From Candidatus Bathyarchaeia archaeon (GTDB taxonomy: Archaea > Thermoproteota > Bathyarchaeia > Hecatellales > Hecatellaceae), in assembly GCA_038883335.1 (NCBI GenBank), contig JAVZMI010000004.1, positions 1-64,000 on the forward strand: a stretch of 64,000 nt of DNA, read 5' to 3'. Of this stretch, positions 34,348-43,530 are shown in pieces (position 1 is the stretch's first letter; every line of letters begins with the position of its first letter). The position numbers were made by a program, and so were the translations under genes. The notes beneath the pieces are model-generated. The model was not told the origin of the DNA, searched no databases, and saw nothing but the letters and a program-made list of their open reading frames with translations.

Positions 34348-35669
34348 AAGTTAAGAGAACCTGGTTGATGACGAGGGTAGACGGTTACAGTGAAATAAGG
34401 GCTTACAGTGATGGAAATAGGCTACTGCGTGTAGAGTTTGCGGCGCCCAGATTTAGAGATTTTGCAAGGATCCTAGTAGGCAGGCGTATAGAAGAAATCC
34501 CTCGAATTGTAGCTCGCCTGTGTGGCGTATGCTCTCTTACTCATGAGGTAGCTGCGTGTAAAGCCCTAGAGAATGCTTTAGGGGTAGAGCCCCCTGAAAC
34601 AGCTAAAGCCGTTAGACTTCTTATGCTTATGGGCGAGATACTCCGAAGCCACGCGATTCACTTCCTAGTCATGAACCTCCCAGACCTGATGTCCCTAGTT
34701 AACCCCCTAAAGCGGATGGACTTGAAGGGTATATCAGAGTTTAGACCGAAGATCTTGAGAAATGGGTTGGAGTTTATTCGTTGCGGTGAGAGGATACTTG
34801 AAGTGACTGGCGGACGGGCTGTTCAGCCCGTCCGCCCAGTTGTGGGTGGTGTCACGAAACCATTAACTAGGAGGGAGTGCGATGTGCTTCTGAGTGAGCT
34901 AAAGAGTTCTGTTAACACCGCGGAGTGGGCGTCAGAGCTAGCGAACAGCCTTGTGGCCGAAGTCGAGGAGAAGGAGACTTTCAATTTTAAAGAGAAATTT
35001 CACTATGTGTCTTCTTTAGATTTAGAGGGAGGGCAATTATTCTACGGTGGAGACATTATGGCGTTGGATGAGGAGTGCAAATTTACTGAGAGGATACTGC
35101 CCAGTGATTTTTATAACAGAGCGGTAGAGGTTGGTTGGGTAGGAAGCGAAACTCCAAACCTACCTGCACCAGGGAAGAGGGGCAACTACCTCTTAATGAC
35201 AGGGCCTGAGGCGAGAGCTCTACTTGCTACGAGAGTAAAGTCCACGATCTTGCTTGAGAAGAAAGCAGAGATATCTAACACGTTACTTTTAACTTCAATC
35301 CGTTTGAGGGAAGCTATCTTCTGCCTCTTGAAGAGCATAGAGCTGTTAGGTCGTGACACCATAGCAGGTTCTGAGGTCCGAACTCCTTGGGAGCCTTCAG
35401 AAGGTTTAGGCACCAGTGTCGTTGAAGCCCCCAGGGGAACCCTGCTCCACCGGTACAAGATTAACGGAGAGGGTCTAATAGATTCCGCTGAGATTATAAC
35501 TCCAACCAGTATGAAGACGCCGGGGATAAACTTGGTTCTATGCCATATACTCTCTGCTTGCTCTAAGAAGGCTTTATCTGAGAGTGAAACTTTGGAGAGA
35601 ATTAAGATGGCCGTTAGGATGTTCGACCCATGCATCTCCTGTCTAACCCACGCATCAAGAATAGGGTAG
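34344..35669 (+). CDS. mvhA: NiFe hydrogenase large subunit (MvhA-like)
   Basis: Catalytic subunit (441 aa) holding the NiFe(CN)2CO site. The N-terminal ligand motif is RLCGVCSLTH and the C-terminal one DPCISCLTH, giving all four Ni-binding cysteines. The sequence resembles group 3c (F420-non-reducing) enzymes that feed HdrABC. The protein ends only five residues after the last conserved His (ASRIG). There is thus little or no C-terminal peptide for a maturation protease to remove, unlike most homologues. It starts with TTG and overlaps the small-subunit gene by 4 bp. Confidence 0.9.
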   Translation: MKVKRTWLMTRVDGYSEIRAYSDGNRLLRVEFAAPRFRDFARILVGRRIEEIPRIVARLCGVCSLTHEVAACKALENALGVEPPETAKAVRLLMLMGEILRSHAIHFLVMNLPDLMSLVNPLKRMDLKGISEFRPKILRNGLEFIRCGERILEVTGGRAVQPVRPVVGGVTKPLTRRECDVLLSELKSSVNTAEWASELANSLVAEVEEKETFNFKEKFHYVSSLDLEGGQLFYGGDIMALDEECKFTERILPSDFYNRAVEVGWVGSETPNLPAPGKRGNYLLMTGPEARALLATRVKSTILLEKKAEISNTLLLTSIRLREAIFCLLKSIELLGRDTIAGSEVRTPWEPSEGLGTSVVEAPRGTLLHRYKINGEGLIDSAEIITPTSMKTPGINLVLCHILSACSKKALSESETLERIKMAVRMFDPCISCLTHASRIG

Positions 35670-35978
35670 ACATCGAATTGTTAAGCAGAGACTAGTTATA
35701 TGCTCACTCAAATTTATTCGAGAGGCAATGTTAAACTTCACGCATTGAAACTTTGAATCACGCTCCAATGACAAGCTCCGATAAAATTCGAAATAGAAAC
35801 AGGGGTGCGCGAAGGCATAGATGAAGAAGCCAATTTTTAGTCTCTATAGAATTATGGAGGTAATCTTAAAAAAATGAGGCTGCTCGGGCATCGAGGCGGA
35901 GAGTCTATACTAGCAGGGCGATGTATCAATCTGAGTGGGAACACTTTGTCTACGCAGGGTCGATACGGCTATTTCCCT
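35670..35978. other. Convergent intergenic region
   Basis: Lies between the ends of the hydrogenase large subunit and mvhD. Short frames present have no ribosome site or family resemblance. I see no RNA gene or clear terminator. Confidence 0.4.
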
Positions 35979-36395
35979 CTACCCAGTTTTCCCCCAGTTG
36001 AGGGGGCCCAACTCTCTGATAGTTTCGGTCATTTCTTTGACTACCCGCGCGAACTTTTCTGCCTCGGAGGCTGAGATCCACTCCAACCGCACCCTCGCCT
36101 CATCGATCCCCACCTGGCCTAGCAACTTTTTAAGTAGTAGGTACCGCCTGAAGGCGTTATAGTTCCCTTTGTTGTAGTGGCAGTCCCCAGGGTGGCAGCC
36201 GGCGATGAGAACGCCGTCAGCCCCTTGGGTTAGGGCTTTAATTATGAAGGTTGGATCTATCCTGCCGGTGCAGTTTACTCTAATAGGGTATACGTTAGGT
36301 GGGTAAGTCATCCTGCTTGTGCCCGCTAGATCGGCCCCAGCATAGGAGCACCATCGGCATAGAAAGCCTACTATCCTCGGTTCAAACCTCTCCAA
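35979..36395 (-). CDS. mvhD: F420-non-reducing hydrogenase iron-sulfur subunit D (MvhD)
   Basis: A 138-aa [2Fe-2S] protein that links hydrogenase to HdrA. It has FLCRWCSYAGADLAG, VNCTGRIDPTFIIKAL, GVLIAGCHPGDCHY and the ISASEAEKFA tail of the family. It is homologous to the C-terminal 120 residues of the winged-helix HdrA fusion. TTG start 15 bp after the hdrA stop. It is the last gene of the six-gene operon with hdrD, etfB, etfA, the membrane oxidoreductase and hdrA. Confidence 0.92.
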   Translation of the reverse strand: MERFEPRIVGFLCRWCSYAGADLAGTSRMTYPPNVYPIRVNCTGRIDPTFIIKALTQGADGVLIAGCHPGDCHYNKGNYNAFRRYLLLKKLLGQVGIDEARVRLEWISASEAEKFARVVKEMTETIRELGPLNWGKTG

Positions 36396-36410
36396 TCAAC
36401 ACACCTCCCA

Positions 36411-38375
36411 CTAAATTGCTAAAATTCCCTCCATTTCGGCGTAGATCTGCCCGTCTGTGAAGCCTTGCTGCTTTATGGCGCCTGAGGGGCAGGCGGCTAC
36501 ACAGACCCCACACGCCTTGCACAAAGCCTCCTGCACAACTGCTACATTTTTATCCTCATCGAACTTTATAGCGTTAAATGGGCAGGCTCTGATGCAGACG
36601 AAACAGGCGGAGCAACGTTTCTCGTCTATCACGGCAATTTCAGGTTCAGTCGTCACCTTGCCGCGGTCGATAAGTGAAAGAACTTCCGCTGCAGCGGCGC
36701 CCCCTTGAGCCACAGAGTCAGGTATATCTTTCGGCCCTTGGCAGACACCTGCTATGTATATGCCGTCATTGGTAGTTGAGACTGGGGCTAGTTTTGGGTG
36801 CCTCTCTAGGAAGAAGCCGTCTTTGCTTCGGCTGAGGAGAAAAGTCTTCGCAACTTTGTTGCTGTCTCTTCTAGGTTCTAGAGCCACACTGAGGACGACC
36901 ATGTCCACTGGAACTCGCAACACCGACCCTAGTAGGGTATCCTCGCATCTTACGATGAGCTTCCCCTCCTCTTCGGGTGTTTCAGCGAAATTGGTGACCT
37001 CCGCACCTTTTCCTCTTATAAAGATCACGTCCTCATTCAAAACTCTCTTATAGAATTCTTCGTAGCCTTTACCGAAGGCTCTTAGGTCTATGTAAAACTC
37101 GTACACCTTAGCGTTGGGCAACTTTTCCCTGACCAGATGCGCAAACTTCATCGACTGCATACAACATATTCTAGAGCAGTATTCGTGGTAATTCTCGTCC
37201 CGACTTCCTATACAGTGGAGGATGGCTAAACTCTTAGGTGTATCTCCGCTTTTCAGTAATATCTTGCCGCCAGTGGGCCCTGACGCGTTGCACATTCTCT
37301 CAAATTCTAGGGAGGTCACCACATTGTCGTAACGCCTGTACCCGTATTGAGCTGCAACAGACGGATCGAAGACATCGAAGCCGGTAGACACGATGACGGC
37401 GCCAACATCAACCTCAACGAACTCATCCTTATCATCAAACTTTACGGCGTCTGCTGGACAGACTTTCTGGCAGACCTTGCATACTCCTTTTGTGAAGAAG
37501 AGACAGTTTTCTGTATCGATTACAGGAATGTTGGGTACAGCTTGAGGGAAAGGTGTATAGATAGCCTTCCGCATCCCTAAACCGCAGTCAAACTCACTCG
37601 AAACCTTGACGGGACATTTCTCCTGGCATAAACCGCAACTTGTACACTTTTCAGGGTCGACATATCGCGCTTTTTTCTTTATTTTAACCTTGAAGTTACC
37701 TGCAAATCCGGAAAACTCTTCCACTTCACTGTAGGTTAGCAACTCTATGTTGGGGTGGACTCCAACGGAAGACATTTTTGGAGTTAGGATACAAGCAGCA
37801 CAGTCGAGTGTGGGAAATGTCTTATCGAATTGCGCCATATGACCGCCTATACTTGGCTCCTTCTCCACCAGATAGACTCTCCTTCCAGAATCGGCGATTC
37901 GAAGCGCTGCCTCGATCCCAGTTATGCCTCCCCCAACAACCAAGGCTGCTGGGTTCACTCCGAAAGTTTTGATTTGTAAAGGTTCATGATTGGAGACACG
38001 TCTAACCGCGGCCGCTATGAGCCTCGCAGCCTTCTGTGTTGCTAATTTACTGTCACCCGTGACCCATGAGTCCTGCTCCCTAACGTTTGCCATCTGAAAC
38101 AGGTAGGGATTGAGTCCAGCCTCATTCAAAACCCGCCTAAATGTCTGTTCATGCATCTGTGGGGAGCATGCTGCTACTACGATGCGGTTCAGCCCAAGTT
38201 CTTTTATGTCCTTCTTAATCATTTCTTGGCCTGGATCGGAGCACATGTACTTGTATTCTCTAGCCACGACTACACCTTCCAGCTTCGACGCGAAGGATGC
38301 TAACTCCTGTATATCCAGTTTTCCAGCTATATTCGTCCCACAATGGCAGATATAGACACCAATTCTATTCTCCAT
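36411..38375 (-). CDS. hdrA: Heterodisulfide reductase subunit A (HdrA)
   Basis: Flavoprotein of 654 aa that can bifurcate electrons in Hdr complexes. It begins IGVYICHCGTNIAGKLDI and has the FAD loop VVGGGITGIEAALRIADSG and TLDCAACILTPKMSSV. The inserted ferredoxin has canonical CTSCGLCQEKCP, and a second cluster region has CKVCQKVCP. IGSRDENYHEYCSRICC is present, and two C-terminal ferredoxin motifs (CSACFVCIRACP, CKACGVCVAACP) follow. It lacks the winged helix of its paralogue in this window. ATG start preceded by AAGGTGAG. Confidence 0.95.
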   Translation of the reverse strand: MENRIGVYICHCGTNIAGKLDIQELASFASKLEGVVVAREYKYMCSDPGQEMIKKDIKELGLNRIVVAACSPQMHEQTFRRVLNEAGLNPYLFQMANVREQDSWVTGDSKLATQKAARLIAAAVRRVSNHEPLQIKTFGVNPAALVVGGGITGIEAALRIADSGRRVYLVEKEPSIGGHMAQFDKTFPTLDCAACILTPKMSSVGVHPNIELLTYSEVEEFSGFAGNFKVKIKKKARYVDPEKCTSCGLCQEKCPVKVSSEFDCGLGMRKAIYTPFPQAVPNIPVIDTENCLFFTKGVCKVCQKVCPADAVKFDDKDEFVEVDVGAVIVSTGFDVFDPSVAAQYGYRRYDNVVTSLEFERMCNASGPTGGKILLKSGDTPKSLAILHCIGSRDENYHEYCSRICCMQSMKFAHLVREKLPNAKVYEFYIDLRAFGKGYEEFYKRVLNEDVIFIRGKGAEVTNFAETPEEEGKLIVRCEDTLLGSVLRVPVDMVVLSVALEPRRDSNKVAKTFLLSRSKDGFFLERHPKLAPVSTTNDGIYIAGVCQGPKDIPDSVAQGGAAAAEVLSLIDRGKVTTEPEIAVIDEKRCSACFVCIRACPFNAIKFDEDKNVAVVQEALCKACGVCVAACPSGAIKQQGFTDGQIYAEMEGILAI

Positions 38376-38465
38376 TTTTACTCACCTTTTTTTGTTTTCA
38401 CGATCTCTCCTCATGGAGATTTCCTTTACACTCTAACATCTCATATTTCACCTCATACGCGTAAA

Positions 38466-40532
38466 TCACATAGCCCTTGCAACTACCTCCGCTAAGTCTA
38501 GGAGTTTGACGGACTCCTCTTTCCCGAGGGATTTCAGCCCATCATCGAACATGGTGAGACAGTAGGGGCAGGCTGTCACTATCGTGTTGACGTTCAACTC
38601 CAACGCCTGCTTCGCTCGGTTGACGTTTATCTTCTCACCTAAAGTTTCCTCCATCCACACCCTCCCACCTCCACCTCCACAGCAGAAAGAGTTGTACCGA
38701 CATCTCTCCATATCCTTCAGTCTTATGCCTGGAACTCTCTGAAGGACCCCTCTTGGCGCGTCGTAGACTTTATTGTGTCTGCCGAGATAGCATGGATCAT
38801 GATATGTAACAACCTCGTCGACGCTCTTGGTCAACTTCACCTTCCAATCTTTTAGAAGCTCCAAGACGAATTCGGAGTGGTGTACCACCTCATATTCTCC
38901 GCCCAGTTGCGGGTACTCGTTTTTGAGCGTGTTGAAGCAGTGCGGGCATATCGTCACAATCTTCTTGATTTTGTGCTCATTAAAGATTTGGATGTTTTCT
39001 CGGGCCATCGTCTGGAACAGGTACTCGTTACCCAACCTTCTAGCTGGGTCGCCGCAACACCTTTCACCGTTGCCTAGGATGACAAAGTTTACTCCTGCTA
39101 CCGTTAAAATCTTGGCCAACGATTCAGTTATCCTTTTGTTCCGACTGTCATAGGATCCTGAACAGCCTACGAAGAGCAGCACCCGGTTGTCTAATTCTCT
39201 CACTAAGGCGTCTTCCTCGCCAACGCGTTTAACGCTAAGGGACTCAGCCCACTTCTCCCTCTCGTTCTGAGGTAACCCCCAAGGATTTCCGTTGAACTCT
39301 ATATCACGGAAGAGCCTTGCCGTATCGGGTGAGACTGAGCCTTCTGTGAGTACGAGGTACCTTCTCATCTCGATTATCTTGAGGAACTGCTCGATGAAGA
39401 CAGGGCATTGCTCAACACACGCCGCGCAGGTTGTGCAAGACCAGATGACATCTTGAGAAATCTGACCGTCTAAGTCCCCGATTATAGGAGATACTTGGGT
39501 CGCTTGTTTTTTAAGCAAAGTCTTTCCGTTGGTTAGTAGGTTGCGTTTTAGATCCAAGATTACCTTCTTTGGGTTGAGTGGTTTCTTGGTTAGGTGGGCA
39601 GGGCAGTTGTCCTGGCATCTGCCGCACTCTGTGCAGGCGAAGAGGTCTAAGAGGTGCTTCCAGGTGAGATGTTGAATCTCGCCTGCGCCGAGAGTATCTT
39701 CCTTCTCGAGGTCAATGTAGCTTAGTGCCCCTCTGGGGTTCAGGGATCTGAAGAAGATGTTAATGGGAGCGGTAATTACGTGAAGGAGCCTAGTGTAGGG
39801 CGCTACGGCGATTAACGCTAGGGAGAGCCCCATATGAATTAGCCAGAGAGAGAGGTGTAGAGACTTTAGGAAACCCTCACCTAGACCCGCAACTGTAAAA
39901 ACTCCAGCCAAGGCATTACCAACAAAGGACCAACCCTGCCAAGGGACTGGGGAAGCCGCTATCCTCAACCCTTCCACCATGAAACCGGTTAAGGCTATTG
40001 CCAGCAGAGATCCGAGGACAACCTTGTCCTGAGCTAGAACTCCGAGGCTTTCAGGCTTCAGTATATACCGGCGATACAAAGCCATAATTATGCCTAGGAT
40101 AAGGAATGCCCCAAAGAAGTCCAAGACAGCCTCAAAAAGTAGGTAGAGCCCCCCTACAAGGTATCGCGCAGAGAGGAGAGGAATTAGGAGGTCTGTCTCA
40201 AGGAAGACCAAACCTGTACCTAGGGCTAGGAATATGATGCCCCAGAAGATGCCCGCATGCATAATGCCGGCATAGGGTTTACGTGAGACCCTCAGCTGAG
40301 CTACAGCATAAGCTAATAGACCCTTCAGTCTGTCGCCCACCCTATCTATTCTGAGTCCCCCCCTAGCCGTGGTCTTAAAGACCAATTTATAACGTCCATA
40401 AATGCCCCAAACAAATGTAACCAAAGCTACAGCTAGCGAGATGTAGGGTATGAGGTGTAGTGGCTCTGGAATATTCCAGAAGTGTTCCCTAATGGGAAAA
40501 CCAAGCTCAACCTCGACCATTAACTGCACCAT
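38466..40532 (-). CDS. Membrane HdrDE-like fusion, probable Etf:quinone oxidoreductase
   Basis: A 688-aa protein with an N-terminal membrane domain of about six helices (NarI/cytochrome b-like, His residues in MHAGIFWGIIF and SLHLSLWLIHMG). Two [4Fe-4S] motifs follow (CTECGRCQDNCP and CTTCAACVEQCP). Two CCG domains come last, with VGCSGS, ERCCGD and CPHC, then HDPCYLG, FCCGGGGG and CPYC. This matches the Etf-linked membrane oxidoreductases (EMO type) that pass electrons from EtfAB to a quinone. It lies 39 bp after etfA. Heme binding and quinone use are family-based inferences. Confidence 0.85.
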   Translation of the reverse strand: MVQLMVEVELGFPIREHFWNIPEPLHLIPYISLAVALVTFVWGIYGRYKLVFKTTARGGLRIDRVGDRLKGLLAYAVAQLRVSRKPYAGIMHAGIFWGIIFLALGTGLVFLETDLLIPLLSARYLVGGLYLLFEAVLDFFGAFLILGIIMALYRRYILKPESLGVLAQDKVVLGSLLAIALTGFMVEGLRIAASPVPWQGWSFVGNALAGVFTVAGLGEGFLKSLHLSLWLIHMGLSLALIAVAPYTRLLHVITAPINIFFRSLNPRGALSYIDLEKEDTLGAGEIQHLTWKHLLDLFACTECGRCQDNCPAHLTKKPLNPKKVILDLKRNLLTNGKTLLKKQATQVSPIIGDLDGQISQDVIWSCTTCAACVEQCPVFIEQFLKIIEMRRYLVLTEGSVSPDTARLFRDIEFNGNPWGLPQNEREKWAESLSVKRVGEEDALVRELDNRVLLFVGCSGSYDSRNKRITESLAKILTVAGVNFVILGNGERCCGDPARRLGNEYLFQTMARENIQIFNEHKIKKIVTICPHCFNTLKNEYPQLGGEYEVVHHSEFVLELLKDWKVKLTKSVDEVVTYHDPCYLGRHNKVYDAPRGVLQRVPGIRLKDMERCRYNSFCCGGGGGRVWMEETLGEKINVNRAKQALELNVNTIVTACPYCLTMFDDGLKSLGKEESVKLLDLAEVVARAM

Positions 40533-40571
40533 GTTAGAGTTGAATTGTTTAGGCCTACCCCTCTGAGATGA

Positions 40572-41546
40572 TCATTTCTTCTTCAAAGCTTGAATTAACT
40601 GTGGAACCACCTTGAATAGGTCATCCACTATTCCATAGTGAGCATAGTTGAAGATTGGAGCGTTTGGATCTTTGTTAATCGCTACTATCATATTGCTTCC
40701 TTTCATCCCAGTCACATGTTGCGTCGCACCACTAATGCCCACGGCAACGTAAAGCTTAGGTTTAACGATCTTTCCAGATACCCCAACCTGTCTCCCTTTA
40801 GGCAGCCAGCCTTTATCAACCACAGGACGGGACGCCGCAAGGGCACCACCCAAAGCGTTGGCAAGCCCCTCAACTAACGGTATGTTCTCCTGCTTCCCAA
40901 TACCTCGACCTACAGAGACAAGTACCTCGGATTTAGTGATGTCAACCCCCTCTTCGACGGGTTTAATATAGTCTAAGAATTTGCAGCGGAAATCTTCATC
41001 TTTCAACTTGGACTCGAGAGGTATTATTTCGGCTTTCTTGGCAGCACCCTCGCCGATTGGCTCCAGTAAACCCGACCGGAAGGTAACTACGTATTGGCTG
41101 TCTTTAGGGAAGGCAACCTCAACCTCAACCTTGCCGCCATACATCTGCCTGTAAGCCTTAAAGGTTTGATCTTCGAACTTCACGTTTATGCAGTCTGTCG
41201 CTAAAGGTAAGTTGAGCTGTGATGCTAGAGCTGGAGCTAGGTCTATACCCATTGAAGTGTGGCCCATCATAGTTAGAGCAGGCTTTCTTTCTTTCACAAT
41301 TTCTGAGAGCATCTTCAGGTAGCCTTCAGAGTGATAGTCTCCAAGTCTCTTGTCCTCTACAACTAAAACCTCATCAGCTCCACGACATGCCAGCTGATCA
41401 GCCAACCCTTTCACCTCGTGCCCTAAGATGGCTGTCGAAACTTTCAGCTGGGTTTTCTCGCGGAGCTCTACGGTCTTCCTCAGCAGTTCATATGTTACGT
41501 CTCTGATCTTCCCCCCTCTATGCTCAGCAACAACTAAGACGGACAT
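40572..41546 (-). CDS. etfA: Electron transfer flavoprotein subunit alpha
   Basis: EtfA (324 aa), which holds the FAD that exchanges electrons with partner enzymes. The N-terminal domain has the EtfA fold (VLVVAEHRGGKIRDVTYELL). The C-terminal FAD domain has SVGRGIGKQENIPLVEGLA, GGALAASRPVVDKGWLP, GVSGKIVKPKLYVAVGISGA and NYAHYGIVDDLFKVVP. It starts 4 bp after etfB. Together with the membrane HdrDE-like protein it forms an electron path between a soluble donor and the membrane. Confidence 0.93.
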   Translation of the reverse strand: MSVLVVAEHRGGKIRDVTYELLRKTVELREKTQLKVSTAILGHEVKGLADQLACRGADEVLVVEDKRLGDYHSEGYLKMLSEIVKERKPALTMMGHTSMGIDLAPALASQLNLPLATDCINVKFEDQTFKAYRQMYGGKVEVEVAFPKDSQYVVTFRSGLLEPIGEGAAKKAEIIPLESKLKDEDFRCKFLDYIKPVEEGVDITKSEVLVSVGRGIGKQENIPLVEGLANALGGALAASRPVVDKGWLPKGRQVGVSGKIVKPKLYVAVGISGATQHVTGMKGSNMIVAINKDPNAPIFNYAHYGIVDDLFKVVPQLIQALKKK

Positions 41547-41550
41547 TCAT

Positions 41551-42351
41551 TCACCCCCCGAAACCTTTCTCCCTGAGTATAGAAACCAAACCTGCTGCCT
41601 CTTCTTCTGGGCTTCCGCGGATGATTACAGTCTTCCTCTCAACTACTGGGATTGCCATCTTTGCCACCGATGCCCTCTTCCAGCCCATCACCTCAGCCGG
41701 ATCTAAACCAATATCTTTCAGGCTTAGAGTTTTGATCTCCTTCTTCATCGCCGCTCTAATCTTAGCGAATGGGGCGTACCTTGGCACGTTTATTCCTGTC
41801 TGGATGGTTAATAGAGCAGGCAGAGGCAACTCTACAACTTGTTTAAACCCCTCCTCCAGCTCTCTCTCCACTTTAGCTGCCTTGCCGCCGGCTAGAATTT
41901 CCAGTTTCGTCACCAGAGTCACGTAGGGTAACCCAAGTAGAGTAGCTACGGTGGGCCCTATCTGGGCGCATCCGTCATCGGAAGCCTGAACTCCAGTAAA
42001 GACCAAGTCAAAGCTGAGGCCTTTTATGACTTTCGATAAAATCTTAGATTTTGCGAATGGGTCCAAGTTATCAACTATTTCATCAACGAGCTGGATTGCG
42101 TTGTCAGCCCCCTTTGCGTAACATTCTCTTAGGGTCTGTTCTATATTCTTGCTTTGCTTGGGAGTTGTGAGGGTGAGTACGGTCACTTCTCCGCCAAGTT
42201 TCTCTTTCAGCAGTACTGCCTCCTCCAGTGCATACTCGTCCCACTCGTTTATGGCGAATTTCAAAGTCTCTTTTGCGATGTCGGTGCCACTTACCTTAAG
42301 GTCAACCCCTTCCACCAGAGGGACAGATTTGACGCAGACGACTATATTCAA
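41551..42351 (-). CDS. etfB: Electron transfer flavoprotein subunit beta
   Basis: EtfB (266 aa). Family features include MNIVVCVKSVP, FAINEWDEYALEEAVLLKEK, VFTGVQASDDGCAQIGPTVA and the C-terminal recognition region. In ordinary Etf this subunit binds AMP. In bifurcating Etf it binds a second FAD. Which applies here cannot be settled by eye. It starts about 12 bp after the hdrD-like gene ends, in the same operon. Confidence 0.93.
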   Translation of the reverse strand: MNIVVCVKSVPLVEGVDLKVSGTDIAKETLKFAINEWDEYALEEAVLLKEKLGGEVTVLTLTTPKQSKNIEQTLRECYAKGADNAIQLVDEIVDNLDPFAKSKILSKVIKGLSFDLVFTGVQASDDGCAQIGPTVATLLGLPYVTLVTKLEILAGGKAAKVERELEEGFKQVVELPLPALLTIQTGINVPRYAPFAKIRAAMKKEIKTLSLKDIGLDPAEVMGWKRASVAKMAIPVVERKTVIIRGSPEEEAAGLVSILREKGFGG

Positions 42352-42363
42352 GATTTCACCTAC

Positions 42364-43530
42364 CTACAGGGCTTCTCTAACTATCTCGGCTATATCTCTC
42401 ACCTGAATTTCATCTTCTTTCCCTATAGACTTGACGCCATCTTCAAGTTGAATAATGCAGAAGGGGCAAGCCACTGCAATAATCTCAGCACCAACCTTTG
42501 CCGCCTCCTTAGCCCGACTTACGCAGGGTCTCGCCTCAGCTTTAGCCGACTCCTCTTCCATCCACATTCTCCCCCCGCCACCGCCGCAACAGAAGCTGTA
42601 TTCTTTGATTCTCCTCATCTCAACCAGCTTAACTCCGGGTATGGCTTCCAGTATCTTCCGTGGCTCTTCGTATATGTTATTATGCCTTCCCAAGAAACAA
42701 GAGTCGTGATAGGTGATCTTTTTCTCTATTCGCTTGGAAAAGTTTAGTCTCCCCTCATCTAAGAGTTTGGAAATAAGTTGGGTGTGGTGTTGAACTTGGA
42801 AGTAGGAGGGGTAATCTTTCTTAAAGGTGTTATATGAGTGGGGACACTGGGTTAGGATGTTTTTTATTTTGTATTTCTTAAATGTGGCCATATTATCCTC
42901 CATTAACATCTCGAAGAGACCTTTCTCGCCAATTCTGTTGATTGAATCACCGCAACATTTTTCCTCGTTTCCCAGTATAGCAAAGTCCACCCCTGCATTG
43001 CTTAGAACCCTCACGAGAGACTTGGCAACCTCCCTATTTCTTGCATCATAGGAGGGAGTGCAGCCAACGAAGAATAGCAGCTCCGCGGAGTCGCCTTTAG
43101 AGAAGTCTTTTATCTCCAGCCCCTCAGCCCACTCTGATCTTTTAGAGTCTAAACCACCCCAAGGGTTACCATACCTTTGAGTGCTCATCAAAGCGTCTTG
43201 CAAAGTTTTCTGTATGACACCCTCCTCAACCTTGCGGCTTCGGATCTGTGTAGCAAGGGTCACGAGAGAGATCTTGCTAGGGCAGTTGATTTTGCAATTA
43301 TAACAGGAGGTGCACAGCCAAGGCGAGTTGCTGTCAAGAACCTTATCCAGCAACCCAGCCCTGAGATAGGCGATAATGCCTCGGAAGGTGTGATCCATGG
43401 AAATTCCGTTAGGGCAGAGTATGCCGCATGTGCCGCATTGGATGCATTTCTTTATCATGTCACCTTCTGGGGTTGCGTATAGGGAGTTCAGGAATTCTTC
43501 TAACGGGCTGGAGGAAAGTATGCTGGACAA
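42364..43530 (-). CDS. HdrD-like soluble iron-sulfur protein
   Basis: A 388-aa protein with an N-terminal ferredoxin domain (CIQCGTCGILCP and CTSCYNCKINCP) and two CCG domains (VGCTPS, EKCCGD; HDSCFLG, FCCGGGGG, CPFC). In the first CCG domain the usual final CPxC is CPHS, so one ligand is changed. It is strikingly similar to the soluble half of the membrane oxidoreductase three genes later. It resembles partners of lactate/glycolate oxidases and of Etf. First gene of the operon. TTG start with AAGGTGA six bases upstream. Confidence 0.85.
   Translation of the reverse strand: MSSILSSSPLEEFLNSLYATPEGDMIKKCIQCGTCGILCPNGISMDHTFRGIIAYLRAGLLDKVLDSNSPWLCTSCYNCKINCPSKISLVTLATQIRSRKVEEGVIQKTLQDALMSTQRYGNPWGGLDSKRSEWAEGLEIKDFSKGDSAELLFFVGCTPSYDARNREVAKSLVRVLSNAGVDFAILGNEEKCCGDSINRIGEKGLFEMLMEDNMATFKKYKIKNILTQCPHSYNTFKKDYPSYFQVQHHTQLISKLLDEGRLNFSKRIEKKITYHDSCFLGRHNNIYEEPRKILEAIPGVKLVEMRRIKEYSFCCGGGGGRMWMEEESAKAEARPCVSRAKEAAKVGAEIIAVACPFCIIQLEDGVKSIGKEDEIQVRDIAEIVREAL

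Noticed and set aside
35874-36074. Plus-strand frame between the hydrogenase and mvhD
   Set aside because: Half of it is antisense to mvhD. There is no ribosome site and the protein is not convincing.
42154-42747. Long plus-strand frame of 197 codons
   Set aside because: It lies opposite etfB and the hdrD-like gene, has Cys/Ser/Leu-rich shadow composition, and shows no ribosome site or family resemblance. The minus-strand genes have complete motifs.
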